Assembly: GCA_016926475.1 (NCBI GenBank)
Contig: JAFGON010000057.1
Coordinates: 8,411-72,410, forward strand
Origin: a candidate division WOR-3 bacterium
GTDB lineage: Bacteria; SDB-A
Length of the DNA stretch: 64,000 nucleotides
Direction of reading: 5' to 3'
A program made the translations under genes and the position numbers. This document shows positions 24,357-33,440 of this stretch, piece by piece; the stretch's first letter is position 1; every line of letters begins with the position of its first letter. The notes beneath the pieces are model-generated. The model had not been told where the DNA came from. It searched no databases and was given only the letters and a program-made list of their open reading frames with translations.

Positions 24357-25044
24357 TCCTCAGACATGTATGAAGGATATCCGCCTCATCCTTAAAAGTC
24401 AGAGTGTCTGAGAATATTCTGATATCGTGTATCCTGATAATTTCATCGTCTGTCTTAATCGTCATCGTATTGCCATAATTTAGCGTGAATACCCCCTGTA
24501 TTGTGTCATGCTCGTTTCGTGATATAAGCTTAACCGAATCGTCATCTGAAAACTGGAGGTATATCTGATCCTCCGCCCAAAGACCGTACAATGCGTCGTT
24601 GGAAAGCGTGCTGTCAGGTTCAATTTTTTCCGTGCCCACTACAACCAGAGTTCTCAGATTGCTGTCGCAGAGATGAACTTCAACCGGACTGCCGAAAAAT
24701 ACGTAGGATGATATTTCTTCAGCCATAAGCCTGCATGTTTCAATGTATTCTGAGTCTTCGTCGTATCCTTGCTTGACTGGAAACCTGACCTGGTATATTC
24801 CCGCTATTTTCAATACCTGAACTGTTTTTTCGTTTGTATTCTTGTCGAACCAACCCGCTTCTTGAAAATACTTGCCTATGGAGTGCGCTTCCTCTTCAGT
24901 TACAGGAGATTTGTAGTATAGCGCACTGCCGTTTTCATATGTGATTTTTGTGCCCCATGAGTTTTCAAAACTGCCGAGAGCCAGTAGAAAGAAAACAACA
25001 ATTCCTACAACAGAAAATATTATTTTACGGAAATTTCTTTTCAT
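24349..25044 (-). CDS. Membrane-anchored or exported protein of unknown function
   Basis: 231 residues: N-terminal helix (KIIFSVVGIVVFFLLALGSF) that could be a signal anchor or signal peptide, then ~200 residues of mixed alpha/beta sequence without recognised domains. The C-terminal ~75 residues (DALYGLWAEDQIYLQFSDD to LTFKDEADILHTCLR) look like a lipocalin-like or DUF4488-type strand-rich repeat. ATGA overlap with the upstream membrane gene indicates coupling. Function not predictable. Confidence 0.6.
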   Translation of the reverse strand: MKRNFRKIIFSVVGIVVFFLLALGSFENSWGTKITYENGSALYYKSPVTEEEAHSIGKYFQEAGWFDKNTNEKTVQVLKIAGIYQVRFPVKQGYDEDSEYIETCRLMAEEISSYVFFGSPVEVHLCDSNLRTLVVVGTEKIEPDSTLSNDALYGLWAEDQIYLQFSDDDSVKLISRNEHDTIQGVFTLNYGNTMTIKTDDEIIRIHDIRIFSDTLTFKDEADILHTCLRIR

Positions 25045-25490
25045 TGTCGTTTTTCCTTTCTGAAAGGGTAAATTGTTATAAGAGGAAAGGCGGAAAAGAC
25101 CGCTGTGAAAGCGAGATCAGCACCGTCGAATGTCCCGGGAAAAGCTCCGGTCAACTGAAGCAGTTCTGAAGATAAACCTATGGCAGGTCCTAAAAGAAAC
25201 CAGAAAATCGCTCCTCTTGAATTCTTCCATACGAGCAAGAGATAAGCTGTAAGAGAATAAATCCAAAGTGCGTTAGGAAGGCAAAACACGACCCAGTAAG
25301 GGCATTCATAACTTTGTAAAGGAGAAAACGTTCTCATGTTTTTGACGAATAATCCCAGATTCATGCTCTCAAACCATTGAAACATCTTCAAATTCTCAGT
25401 TCTGAATAAGATGTATATTGCGCCGCCTATAAACAGGGGGATAATGATATGCCCGGAGAATAGAATCAATTTATGTAGTGTATTTTTCAT
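25041..25490 (-). CDS. Integral membrane protein of unknown function (VanZ-like impression)
   Basis: About 149 residues with four hydrophobic segments and loop motifs such as CLPNALWIYSLTAYLLLVW and GLSSELLQLTGAFPGTFDGADL. The last is reminiscent of VanZ-type proteins (E-x-x-Q near a D), but the match is weak. Start chosen at ATG 25490, which has GAAAGGTG upstream, rather than ATG 25523. Coupled by ATGA to the next gene. Confidence 0.6.
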   Translation of the reverse strand: MKNTLHKLILFSGHIIIPLFIGGAIYILFRTENLKMFQWFESMNLGLFVKNMRTFSPLQSYECPYWVVFCLPNALWIYSLTAYLLLVWKNSRGAIFWFLLGPAIGLSSELLQLTGAFPGTFDGADLAFTAVFSAFPLITIYPFRKEKRQ

Positions 25491-25538
25491 AGCGCACCTT
25501 TCAAACAATATAATTCTAAACATTTCCAGTCAATCAAA

Positions 25539-26564
25539 TCAAACAAAACTTAAAAAATATTTTACGGCGTCCCTCACTCCTTCGCTGGAAGAATTTTCGT
25601 ATTTTTTTGCCAGAGGAACGCCTCTTTTTTCCTTCTGATAGGCCAGGACCAAAAATGCGTTTCTGACAAGAGCGTTTTCTCTCAACCAACGAGCGTTTAG
25701 CTGGGAACCAGAGAAGCAAAGCTTTCTATATTCAACTGGATTTTCAAGAAAATCGAGTACTTTTACCTTTCCACCAATCCAGCCCTTTGAAGGTCTGTGG
25801 ATGGAAGGCGGAGCTTTAATGTTTAAAACACAACTATCCTGACAGTCATCGCATCCGTAAAACCTGTCCTTCCACACTTTCTTTATATTTTCCGGAATTA
25901 CCGTGTCTCTCTGTGAAAGTTCTTGAATGCATTTTGTTCTGTCCAGGTTCACAGCGCCCTCCGTTCCTTGGCTTTTAATACATTTTGTGGGGCATTTTTG
26001 CAGGCAATTATCGCAGTCCAGGCAGAGGTTTTCGGGTATTACCGATAGCGGCAGTTCGGATTCAGTTAAAAACAATCCGATTACGACTCGCGTTCCATAA
26101 ACCCCGTTGACCAGAAGGCCATTTTTCCCCTTAAATCCGAGTCCCGCTCTGTAGGCGTAAAGCTTTTCATCGAGAGGTCCGTTGCTGAAAGATTTTGAAA
26201 CTCTATCTCCTGTCACTCGCGAATAAATCTCCGATATCATCCTCAATTTTTGTTTTAAAAGGTCGTAATAATTTCCCCAGGCGTATTTGGCGATTCTGCC
26301 TTCTCCGCCTATTAATTCAATTTTCTCTTTTGTGTCGTAGGACAGGATTCCCACCACCAAGCTTTTTGCCCATTCCTTGACTAGAAGAGGATTGTGAAAC
26401 TTATCACTTGGCAGATATTGGCCGTCGTACAAAATTTTTGCACAGAAACCCTCCTCTACAGGGTCAGCGCCGGTAAAACCAATCCCGTCGAGATTTACGT
26501 CTTGGGCGAGTTTTTTTAGAAAATCGGCTTTGCTGTCTTTTGTTAGACATTTATTTTGGGTCAT
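25539..26564 (-). CDS. queG: Epoxyqueuosine reductase
   Basis: Cobalamin- and [4Fe-4S]-dependent enzyme reducing epoxyqueuosine to queuosine in tRNA. 341 residues. The N-terminal reductase domain has YRAGLGFKGKNGLL; two ferredoxin-like clusters are formed by CLDCDNCLQKCPTKCI and YGCDDCQDSCVLN; a HEAT-like C-terminal stretch has WLRENALVRNAFLVLA. ATGA overlap with the CNNM gene upstream places it at the end of the phoH-pgpH-ybeY-CNNM run. Together with queF it shows that the cell makes queuosine. Confidence 0.95.
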   Translation of the reverse strand: MTQNKCLTKDSKADFLKKLAQDVNLDGIGFTGADPVEEGFCAKILYDGQYLPSDKFHNPLLVKEWAKSLVVGILSYDTKEKIELIGGEGRIAKYAWGNYYDLLKQKLRMISEIYSRVTGDRVSKSFSNGPLDEKLYAYRAGLGFKGKNGLLVNGVYGTRVVIGLFLTESELPLSVIPENLCLDCDNCLQKCPTKCIKSQGTEGAVNLDRTKCIQELSQRDTVIPENIKKVWKDRFYGCDDCQDSCVLNIKAPPSIHRPSKGWIGGKVKVLDFLENPVEYRKLCFSGSQLNARWLRENALVRNAFLVLAYQKEKRGVPLAKKYENSSSEGVRDAVKYFLSFV

Positions 26565-27766
26565 AGGCTTGTCTTTACCGATACCGTCTTTATTCCCTTT
26601 ATCGAGCTCTCTTCGACCGTCATGGTCAAATCACCTAACTTGAAGACTTCTCCGGGGGAAGGGATATTCCTGTTGACATCGAGAATAAAACTCGCGATCG
26701 TATAATCACCAATGTAGTAATTTGACGGTATTTCCACACCGTACAGGTCCGAAATAAGCCTAAGCCTTGTATCCGCTTTGAATATGAAGTTGCCCCATTC
26801 GTCTCGGTCCGTCACGAAAGGATTTTTTTCGTTGAGGTAAAAAATATTCGCAAACCTGACTATTATGTCAATTCTTGTCAGTATTCCAGTAACCTGTCCG
26901 TACTCGTCAACACAAACAGTTAAATCATCCGCCATTTCTGAGAAAATCTCCAGGGCTTTGATAAAAGAAGCTCTGTCGTAAATGAAAACAGGTTCTCTCG
27001 GTTTTCGGGACTTCTTTTTTATCGTATCTCTTATGTAATAAACTCCTTTGACATCGTCGACACTCTCGCCAATGGCAACTATTTTTGAATGTCCCGTTTT
27101 CCTGAAAGCCTCAAGAGCTCCTTCAAAGCCGTTTTCCACTTTGCAGAAAACTGTTTCTTTTCTCGGCCGCATCACCGAAAAGACTTTCAGTCTTTCCAAA
27201 GACCCGACTCCCTCTTCGAGAATTCTCGCATGGGGCGTAAGCATGCCTCCTTTTGAAAAATCTTTCAGGGCGTCGTCCAAATCCGAAATCCTGGTGTCTT
27301 GAGCTTCCTTTATTCCGATGGTGTTTAAAATCGCTGAAGAGACTCTCTGAAAAGACATCGACAACGGTTTAAATAAAAAAGACGATAATCCTATGAAGGG
27401 AGACAAAAACAAAAATGAGGAATTCGCGTTCAATTTACTTATTGCTTTGGGGATTATCTCGCCAATGAGCAAAATCAAGACAAAATCTGTTATCACTGAA
27501 TAAAAAGCGTTGTGATTTTCAAAAAACGAGTCGAATAGATTTTCAGTCAAAGTGCTCATCGCAACAACGCAGATGTTTGTTCCGACCAAAATTACGGAGA
27601 GATTTTCTTCTATTCTCGACATCAGTTTCATGGCAATTTTTTTGTTTCTTGATTTGCATCCCGCTATTTTCTCCGGTCTCGCTCCAACAAGCGCCAGCTC
27701 TGAGGAGGTGTAAGACGCCAAGAGAAGCAGAAAAAACGAAATGATAAGGATATACACGGCAAACAT
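26561..27766 (-). CDS. CNNM/CorC-family membrane protein with CBS pair (second copy)
   Basis: 401 residues: DUF21 membrane domain (about 1-170, four helices; start SSELALVGARPEKI, middle LIGEIIPKAIS), a CBS pair (about 190-310), and a CorC_HlyC domain at the C-terminus (GDYTIASFILDVNRNIPSPGEVF). The family is linked to Mg2+/Co2+ efflux or homeostasis and annotated as hemolysin-like in older records. Two bases after a paralogue, so a tandem duplication that has diverged strongly. Coupled to queG by ATGA. Confidence 0.9.
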   Translation of the reverse strand: MFAVYILIISFFLLLLASYTSSELALVGARPEKIAGCKSRNKKIAMKLMSRIEENLSVILVGTNICVVAMSTLTENLFDSFFENHNAFYSVITDFVLILLIGEIIPKAISKLNANSSFLFLSPFIGLSSFLFKPLSMSFQRVSSAILNTIGIKEAQDTRISDLDDALKDFSKGGMLTPHARILEEGVGSLERLKVFSVMRPRKETVFCKVENGFEGALEAFRKTGHSKIVAIGESVDDVKGVYYIRDTIKKKSRKPREPVFIYDRASFIKALEIFSEMADDLTVCVDEYGQVTGILTRIDIIVRFANIFYLNEKNPFVTDRDEWGNFIFKADTRLRLISDLYGVEIPSNYYIGDYTIASFILDVNRNIPSPGEVFKLGDLTMTVEESSIKGIKTVSVKTSL

Positions 27767-27768
27767 TA

Positions 27769-28980
27769 TTATTTGTCCTTGAAAACCGAAACTTTTAATA
27801 CTTTGTTTTTTTTCACCTCTTCAACCCTGATAATCCAATCTCCTAGCCTGACCCTATCTTTTTTGCTTGGCATTGTCTTTATGTTCTCGAGGATGTATTT
27901 TCCAACAGTCATATCGGAAATTTCCGGGTCCAGGTAAAAACCAAGAGACTCCGACAGTTCTCTCAGAGTGCATTCTGCGTCGATTCCAGATCCTCTTTGG
28001 TGAGGTTTACTATTTTTCCTCTTGTGGCTCTTATCACCCAAAAGGTATCCGAGTATGTCATCTTCTGTCACTATGCCCGCAGTCTGTCCGTATTCATCTT
28101 TGACAACCAAAAAAACATCGCCAACATTTTTCAAATCGTCAATTATCTTGGTAAGTTTTGCGGATTTCGGCACGAAAACAACTGAATCGAGATATTTATC
28201 CATTCGATCAGAGTCTTTCAACCCTTGAGCTATGCATTTGGACAAACTGAGGGTTCCGGCAATATCGTCGAAATTTTTATCGAATACCAGAGCTGTTTTC
28301 ACTGTCGTTTCTTCAAAAAGCGCTTTCGCTTCCTTCCAGGTTGAAAATTTCTCGAGAAAAGGGATCTGATGCCTGGTCCGCATTATGTCTTTTGCTTCTG
28401 TCTGACCGAGAGCTATCAGCGAATAAGTCAGTTTCCATTTAACCGAATTCCTTTCAGAATTCCTTACTTTATGGAGTAAATACATTACTTCTGACGGCGC
28501 GAGAATTTCATTTTGCCGGTTTTTCAAAACCATCAACAGGAAAAGTTCCAGGGGCTTGATGAAAGGATAAAGAGTGAAGCTGAGAAAATATATGTAAGGA
28601 CTAATGGCTAGTGCAATGGGCAGTGTCCTTCTGATGGCTAAAAGCTTAGGCCCAAATTCACCGAAAATCAGAAGAAGGGAGGTCACCACGGTAATGTTTA
28701 TCAGCACCGCGATAGCGTCTCCAGCAGTTTTACCCATAAGAGAGAGAAGTATTTTAAAAGCCAGTACTGATAAAATTACATTGACGACAGTGTTGCTGAA
28801 AAGCAGGAGCGGGAGCGTGAAGTTGGGTTTGTTGTAGAGCTTTTGGAGAGCTTTTCCTCTGAAACCCGAATTCCGGCAGGAATTAACTGCATAAGAGGGA
28901 AGTGAAAATATTGCGGTTTCAGACGCGGAAAACGAAGCGGATAAAAATAAAAGTATCGCGCAAAATATCAAATAGAGCAA
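27769..28980 (-). CDS. CNNM/CorC-family membrane protein with CBS pair (first copy)
   Basis: 403 residues with the same DUF21 (SASETAIFSLPSYAV, LIFGEFGPKLLAIR) - CBS - CorC_HlyC (DMTVGKYILENIKTMPSKKD) order as the next gene. The membrane-domain signature is GEFGPK rather than the more common GEIxPK seen in the second copy. It overlaps the end of ybeY by 13 bases. A CNNM/CorC gene after ybeY is a widely conserved arrangement; this copy occupies that place. Confidence 0.9.
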   Translation of the reverse strand: MLYLIFCAILLFLSASFSASETAIFSLPSYAVNSCRNSGFRGKALQKLYNKPNFTLPLLLFSNTVVNVILSVLAFKILLSLMGKTAGDAIAVLINITVVTSLLLIFGEFGPKLLAIRRTLPIALAISPYIYFLSFTLYPFIKPLELFLLMVLKNRQNEILAPSEVMYLLHKVRNSERNSVKWKLTYSLIALGQTEAKDIMRTRHQIPFLEKFSTWKEAKALFEETTVKTALVFDKNFDDIAGTLSLSKCIAQGLKDSDRMDKYLDSVVFVPKSAKLTKIIDDLKNVGDVFLVVKDEYGQTAGIVTEDDILGYLLGDKSHKRKNSKPHQRGSGIDAECTLRELSESLGFYLDPEISDMTVGKYILENIKTMPSKKDRVRLGDWIIRVEEVKKNKVLKVSVFKDK

Positions 28981-29399
28981 AGTCGGTTTTCCGTTTTAAG
29001 CTTTCTCAGAATTTCTTCCTGAACTGTCCACATTTTGACCTTTTTTTGGCTTGTGTGATCTTCAAAACCCAAAAGGTGCAGAAAACCATGGATTATCACC
29101 CTCGTCAATTCTTCTTCAAAACGGATCCTGAGCAGATTAGCGTTTTCCATGACTTTTTCAGGGCATATTATCATGTCGCCGAGATAATCCCGGTCGGAAC
29201 CCGGGAATGAAATCACATCCGTGACGTATCTTTTCTTCCTGTACTTCGAATTGTAGTCTCTTATCTCATTTTTGCCGACGAAAACTATGCTCAGGGCAGG
29301 ATTTTTTATGGACAATAATGAAGATATATCAAGTATTGTCTTCTTGACAGGATTCGTTTTCTTTTGGTTCTTCGTGATTATTTTTATTGAGTTCTTCAT
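28968..29399 (-). CDS. ybeY: Endoribonuclease YbeY (rRNA maturation factor)
   Basis: Zinc-dependent RNase in 16S 3'-end maturation and ribosome quality control. 143 residues with the metal motif HGFLHLLGFEDH (three His) and the upstream TDVISFPG segment. ATG at 29399 gives the normal N-terminus, which means a 71-base overlap with the end of the HD-phosphohydrolase gene, longer than most overlaps here; a later start would cut the first conserved strand. Confidence 0.95.
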   Translation of the reverse strand: MKNSIKIITKNQKKTNPVKKTILDISSLLSIKNPALSIVFVGKNEIRDYNSKYRKKRYVTDVISFPGSDRDYLGDMIICPEKVMENANLLRIRFEEELTRVIIHGFLHLLGFEDHTSQKKVKMWTVQEEILRKLKTENRLCSI

Positions 29400-31665
29400 C
29401 GTTTTTTTGATCAGATGGGTATTGAACCCTCCTGTGATATATGCTTGTCATGTGTTTCAAAAAAACTTCTTCAATCTGATATATCTCACGCAACGACATT
29501 TCAGACTCTTTCAGTTGACCATCTGTTATTCTGCGTTCGAATATGGATCTTATTTTATCCCTCAGTTCTTCTTCCGATGGATTTTTAAGGCTTCTGCAAG
29601 AAGCTTCGATGCTGTCTGCGAGCATGACAATTGAAGCTTCTTTGCTTTTCGGCAGAGGACCTCTGTACCTGAATTCATTTTCATCTATTTCAGGTCCCCC
29701 CATTGTTTTTGCCATTTCAGCCTTGTGCAAAAAAACCTCCATAATATTTGTTCCGTGGTGAGTCTGAATGAACTCGATTATTTCCATGGGCAATTTGTGT
29801 TTTTTTGCGAGAACTATTCCATCGTCGACATGGTTTCTCAGCAACCTCGCGCTTTCCTTGGGCGAAATGCTGTCGTGAATGTTTTTGCCCTCCATGGGCT
29901 GATTTTCTATGAAATTTTCCGGATGCTCTATTTTACCAATATCATGATAAAGAGAGCCCACTTTGGCCAGAACAGGATTTGCGCCTATAGCTTTTGCCGC
30001 TGCTTCAGCTATGTCGCCGACGATAATTGAATGATACTTTGTACCCTGTGCTTCTCTTGCCATCTTATACAGTAGAGGTTGACTGTCGAGAGCGAGTTCC
30101 AGAAGTTTCATGTCCGTGACGACATTGAATATCCTCTCAAAAAGTGAAATAAGCCCCAGGGCGAAAAACACCGATATAATGGAGTTGATGAAAGAGACCA
30201 ACAGCAAATTCATCAAAACCCTGGCAGGAAAGTTTCCTGACATGTAAAGGGAAATTGAGATAATTGACAAACTGGTGAACATCGCCATCAAAACAGTATA
30301 GAAATTCGCCCTTCTGTGGATTTTTCTCGATACCGCTATAGCAGCAGCGCTGCCGGTGAAAAGGAACAAAAACAGGTTTAGGGAATAATTCCAGTAAACC
30401 GCTGCGACTGAAGATAAAATCAATACTGCGATGACTCCTTCGGTTGGACCCACCAAAAGCACGAGTAACAATCCGCCTAAAGCGACTGGAGAAAGGGCGA
30501 TTAGGTTTTCCACAAAACTTTCTGAAGGAAAATTTAACGGAGATCCAGCCCCGGAAGAGCTCAAATACCTTATGAGAACACACGTCGCAATTGAAGTTAA
30601 CAATACAATCAGCAAAAACAAAAGCATTTTCGATTTGGTCTTCCATGTTCTTAGGCACAAGAAAGAAAGGAAAATAAACGAAAGAAAAAATATCATCCCG
30701 ACAGCGGTCATTCTTCCCAAAAATTCTTTAATGCTGTGTTTGGTTTTACCCAAAAGGTTTATTATTTGCGGGTCTTCCTCGCCGACAAATTTTATCAACG
30801 AAACTATTTTTATGGAATCTTCTATTGTAATCTGCTGGTTCTGTCTCAATATTTCAGCACCTTTGCTCACTTTTTCATCAGTGTATGGGTCTATAGACCT
30901 TAGGGCAGAATCTGTTTTGGCGTTTGTCCAATTTCTGTCGAAGAATAAATTCACTTCTGCGATCTTTCTGAGCGCGTTCCTCAGCAAAAGAGTGTCTTCT
31001 TTTCTGTAAGCGGAATAGGTCAATATCGCGTCACTTAATTGGTCTACACTGTAAAGAATCGAAGACTGAGGTCGTTGAATCTGGTTTAAACCGTCGAGGT
31101 CTATAATTATGGCTGTCTTTTGACGGTTTTGGGTGAAAGGTTCTGAAATTCCGATAGACACTATCGTGTCTATCAATTCGTTCAAGGATTTTGAAATGTC
31201 GAGAATATTTTTTGAGTCAAGCGTCCAGAGAATGCTGTCCAACTGGTTTTTCGTGATTTCTCGGGGTTGAAGCCATTCATAAAGAGACGACAACACCCTT
31301 TCACGGAAATAAGGCGGCTGGAAGTTTCCAAACGAATCCAACTCAAAGTACTTATTGCTGCAAGAGTCGAGAAAAGTCATGAAAGAGTCTTTTCTCGACA
31401 GGCAGTTCCTGTATATGTCGGTTTTTTTCAAAACCGGCGTGATCGAATCCCTGACAAAAATCGATTCAGCAGAAAGGCTTTCCGAAGATTTGAGTATTTT
31501 AAAATCCACCGGAGACAATATAGTCCTGTCGGACACCTCTCCGGGAATGAAAGTCAGGGATTTACGGGAAGGCGGGTGCGAAACAAGTTCCGCAACGATG
31601 ATGACGAAAACAATCGACAGAAACCTCCATGCCAAGCCAACTATGTCGCCTTTATTGATTTTCAT
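29329..31665 (-). CDS. 7TM-HD family phosphohydrolase (PgpH-like)
   Basis: 778 residues: signal/anchor helix, a large extracytoplasmic 7TMR-HDED domain (about 40-310), a seven-helix membrane block (about 325-510) and a cytoplasmic HD domain with LYHDIGKIEHPENF and NHVDDG. PgpH of Listeria is a c-di-AMP phosphodiesterase of this build, so second-messenger breakdown is the likely role. The C-terminal tail is highly acidic. It overlaps phoH by 14 bases and ybeY by 71, within the conserved phoH-pgpH-ybeY cluster. Confidence 0.93.
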   Translation of the reverse strand: MKINKGDIVGLAWRFLSIVFVIIVAELVSHPPSRKSLTFIPGEVSDRTILSPVDFKILKSSESLSAESIFVRDSITPVLKKTDIYRNCLSRKDSFMTFLDSCSNKYFELDSFGNFQPPYFRERVLSSLYEWLQPREITKNQLDSILWTLDSKNILDISKSLNELIDTIVSIGISEPFTQNRQKTAIIIDLDGLNQIQRPQSSILYSVDQLSDAILTYSAYRKEDTLLLRNALRKIAEVNLFFDRNWTNAKTDSALRSIDPYTDEKVSKGAEILRQNQQITIEDSIKIVSLIKFVGEEDPQIINLLGKTKHSIKEFLGRMTAVGMIFFLSFIFLSFLCLRTWKTKSKMLLFLLIVLLTSIATCVLIRYLSSSGAGSPLNFPSESFVENLIALSPVALGGLLLVLLVGPTEGVIAVLILSSVAAVYWNYSLNLFLFLFTGSAAAIAVSRKIHRRANFYTVLMAMFTSLSIISISLYMSGNFPARVLMNLLLVSFINSIISVFFALGLISLFERIFNVVTDMKLLELALDSQPLLYKMAREAQGTKYHSIIVGDIAEAAAKAIGANPVLAKVGSLYHDIGKIEHPENFIENQPMEGKNIHDSISPKESARLLRNHVDDGIVLAKKHKLPMEIIEFIQTHHGTNIMEVFLHKAEMAKTMGGPEIDENEFRYRGPLPKSKEASIVMLADSIEASCRSLKNPSEEELRDKIRSIFERRITDGQLKESEMSLREIYQIEEVFLKHMTSIYHRRVQYPSDQKNDEELNKNNHEEPKENESCQEDNT

Positions 31666-32581
31666 TGAATCCTTCGTATGCTTTGATGATCTCCTTGACC
31701 AACCTGTGTCTCACGACGTCCTTACTCGTCAATTGGATAATCCCGATTCCGTCAATGTTGCCCAAAAGCTTCCTGATTTCTACAAGGCCAGGTTTTCCGG
31801 TTATCAAATCGCTCTGAGTTATATCTCCACAGACGACCGTTTTAGAGCTTCTTCCCAGCCTGGTCAAAAACATCTTCAGCTGGGGGTGCGTGGTGTTTTG
31901 AGCTTCGTCGAGAATTATAAAGGCTTCGTTCAAAGTCCTGCCCCTCATGAAAGCGAGCGGAGCGACTTCAATTATTCCGAAATCAATGTATTTTTTCATT
32001 TTTTCTTTAGAAAGAGTCATCTCAAGAGAATCGTACAACGGTCTTAAATAGGGTTGAACCTTTTCAATTAAATCACCCGGGAGGTACCCTAAATTTTCTC
32101 CCGCTTCAACTGCCGGTCGAGTGAGAATTATTTTTTTTATCTTGTTTTCAACCATCATCTCAACCGCTTTTGCGACAGCGAGAAATGTTTTCCCTGTCCC
32201 TGCAGGTCCAATGCAAATCGTCAATTCATTTTTTTCTATCTCGCCAATATACAGTTTTTGCCCGTTGCTTCGGGGGAAAATTTTCATACAGGGAGTGTTT
32301 ATGACGGTTTTTTGCTGACCGTCGGAGAAACCTCCGTTCTCAACAAAATCCAAAAAATCTTTTTCGTCCTTCAAAAAACCTTCTTCAATTAAATTTATCA
32401 ACTCTTTGACAGCTTTGGATGCGTGCTCAAGAGTCTTTTCTTCCCCTCTGATGATTACCTTTTCACCTTTCAAGAAAAATTTACAGTCGAACTTCGACCT
32501 TAAAATTCTAAGATGGTCGTCTCTTGGTCCGACAAAATTCAAGACCCATTCATTTGGGAGATATATTGAAGTCTCTGCCAT
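31652..32581 (-). CDS. phoH: PhoH-family ATPase
   Basis: 309 residues: N-terminal KH-like segment (VGPRDDHLRILRSKF), then the P-loop domain with GPAGTGKTFLAVAKAVE, TRPAVEAGENLGYLPGD and FIILDEAQN. PhoH/YbeZ proteins act with YbeY in rRNA processing. Unusually, the ATG begins only three bases after the T-tract of a strong terminator hairpin and has no separate Shine-Dalgarno. No promoter fits between, so expression may depend on read-through of that hairpin or on a promoter inside the LysM gene. Confidence 0.95.
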   Translation of the reverse strand: MAETSIYLPNEWVLNFVGPRDDHLRILRSKFDCKFFLKGEKVIIRGEEKTLEHASKAVKELINLIEEGFLKDEKDFLDFVENGGFSDGQQKTVINTPCMKIFPRSNGQKLYIGEIEKNELTICIGPAGTGKTFLAVAKAVEMMVENKIKKIILTRPAVEAGENLGYLPGDLIEKVQPYLRPLYDSLEMTLSKEKMKKYIDFGIIEVAPLAFMRGRTLNEAFIILDEAQNTTHPQLKMFLTRLGRSSKTVVCGDITQSDLITGKPGLVEIRKLLGNIDGIGIIQLTSKDVVRHRLVKEIIKAYEGFNENQ

Positions 32582-32584
32582 ATC

Positions 32585-32611
32585 AAAAAAGGGGAGATCG
32601 CTCTCCCCTTT
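32585..32611 (-). terminator. Terminator/attenuator between the LysM gene and phoH
   Basis: On the minus strand AAAGGGGAGA-GCGA-TCTCCCCTTT, followed by more T (six in total), then GAT and the phoH ATG. It ends the LysM/lipoprotein transcript and lies directly against the phoH start codon. Confidence 0.85.
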
Positions 32612-32635
32612 ATAGTATCCAACTCAGAAAAACGA

Positions 32636-33109
32636 TTACTGACCGACCTGAGTCCTGTACCTTTCCCAAACTGTGGGATCTTGGTTGAGTTTGAACTGCT
32701 GCTTGGGAAGGATGAGATCAGGATTAGGACCTATGACGGTTTTGTTGTCGTCATAGATCATTTTCCAGAGATACCATCTCTGACCCCTGGGCTCATACTG
32801 CCTTTTAGCAATCCACCACAGACAGTCGCCTTCTTTTACTATGTATGTGACGTAATCAGGCGTTCTCGTGAGTTCCGCGATCTGCCTGTTAAGTTCACTT
32901 TTTCTCGCCAGAAGTTGATCGACCTCAGCCTGAAGCTGATCGACTTCCGCTTTAAGATTGTCGACTATCGGACGGTTGTCGGTTACACACTGTTCGTACT
33001 CTTTGATCTTTGCCAGAGCCTGTTCTTCTGTCAGCGTCTCTTCCGCGAACATTGCTGAAACAGCGAAAAGGCCGATAAAGAGAGCGAGGATTAGTTTCGT
33101 ATATTTCAT
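32636..33109 (-). CDS. Secreted coiled-coil LysM-domain protein
   Basis: 157 residues: signal peptide ending SAMFAEE, a coiled coil with a repeated heptad-like unit (LKAEVDQLQAEVDQLL, about 48-85), and a LysM peptidoglycan-binding domain (YIVKEGDCLWWIAKRQYEP to PDLILPKQQF, about 88-145). A periplasmic peptidoglycan-binding protein. Ribosome site GGGAGG precedes the ATG. It follows a coiled-coil lipoprotein gene by 13 bases, driven by the same strong promoter and closed by a terminator. The pair looks like a murein-tethering module. Confidence 0.88.
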   Translation of the reverse strand: MKYTKLILALFIGLFAVSAMFAEETLTEEQALAKIKEYEQCVTDNRPIVDNLKAEVDQLQAEVDQLLARKSELNRQIAELTRTPDYVTYIVKEGDCLWWIAKRQYEPRGQRWYLWKMIYDDNKTVIGPNPDLILPKQQFKLNQDPTVWERYRTQVGQ

Positions 33110-33122
33110 CTCTTACCTCCCC

Positions 33123-33383
33123 TTACATTCCGCGTTCAGCTTTGAGTTCCTGCAGCCTCTGCTCAAGCCTTTGAATCTCAGCCTGCAAATCGGCTTTTTG
33201 CTGCATCAAACTCTGTTTGCGATTCTCAAGTCTCGTGCGTTCCGCTCTGAGGCTTTCGCATTCAGATTGAACCTGCCTAAGCCTTGCGAGTGTTTCCTGG
33301 GACGCACCCTTTGGTCCGCAGCCAACTGCCAGCAAAGACAGAAGAGCAGTTCCCGCAAAGACAGCCATTAAACGCTTCTTCAT
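33123..33383 (-). CDS. Small coiled-coil lipoprotein (Lpp-like)
   Basis: 86 residues: lipoprotein signal peptide with lipobox LLAVGC (Cys about 22), then one continuous coiled coil (ETLARLRQVQSECESLRAE to QRLEQRLQELKAERGM). Size and shape resemble murein lipoprotein Lpp, but there is no C-terminal lysine, so covalent attachment to murein is not indicated; the adjacent LysM protein may supply the murein contact through coiled-coil pairing. AGGAGG ribosome site and a TTGACA promoter suggest high expression. Needs LspA (821-1312). Confidence 0.85.
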   Translation of the reverse strand: MKKRLMAVFAGTALLSLLAVGCGPKGASQETLARLRQVQSECESLRAERTRLENRKQSLMQQKADLQAEIQRLEQRLQELKAERGM

Positions 33384-33414
33384 TTAACAAACCTCCTTTC
33401 TATCATTAGACAAT

Positions 33415-33430
33415 GTTATCACAAGATAAC
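33415..33430 (-). other. Leader hairpin of the lipoprotein/LysM operon
   Basis: GTTATC-ACAA-GATAAC, a perfect 6-bp stem in the 5' leader, about 30 bases ahead of the ATG and just before the AGGAGG region. Possibly an mRNA-stabilising element. Confidence 0.45.
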
Positions 33431-33440
33431 AGCTCTATTT

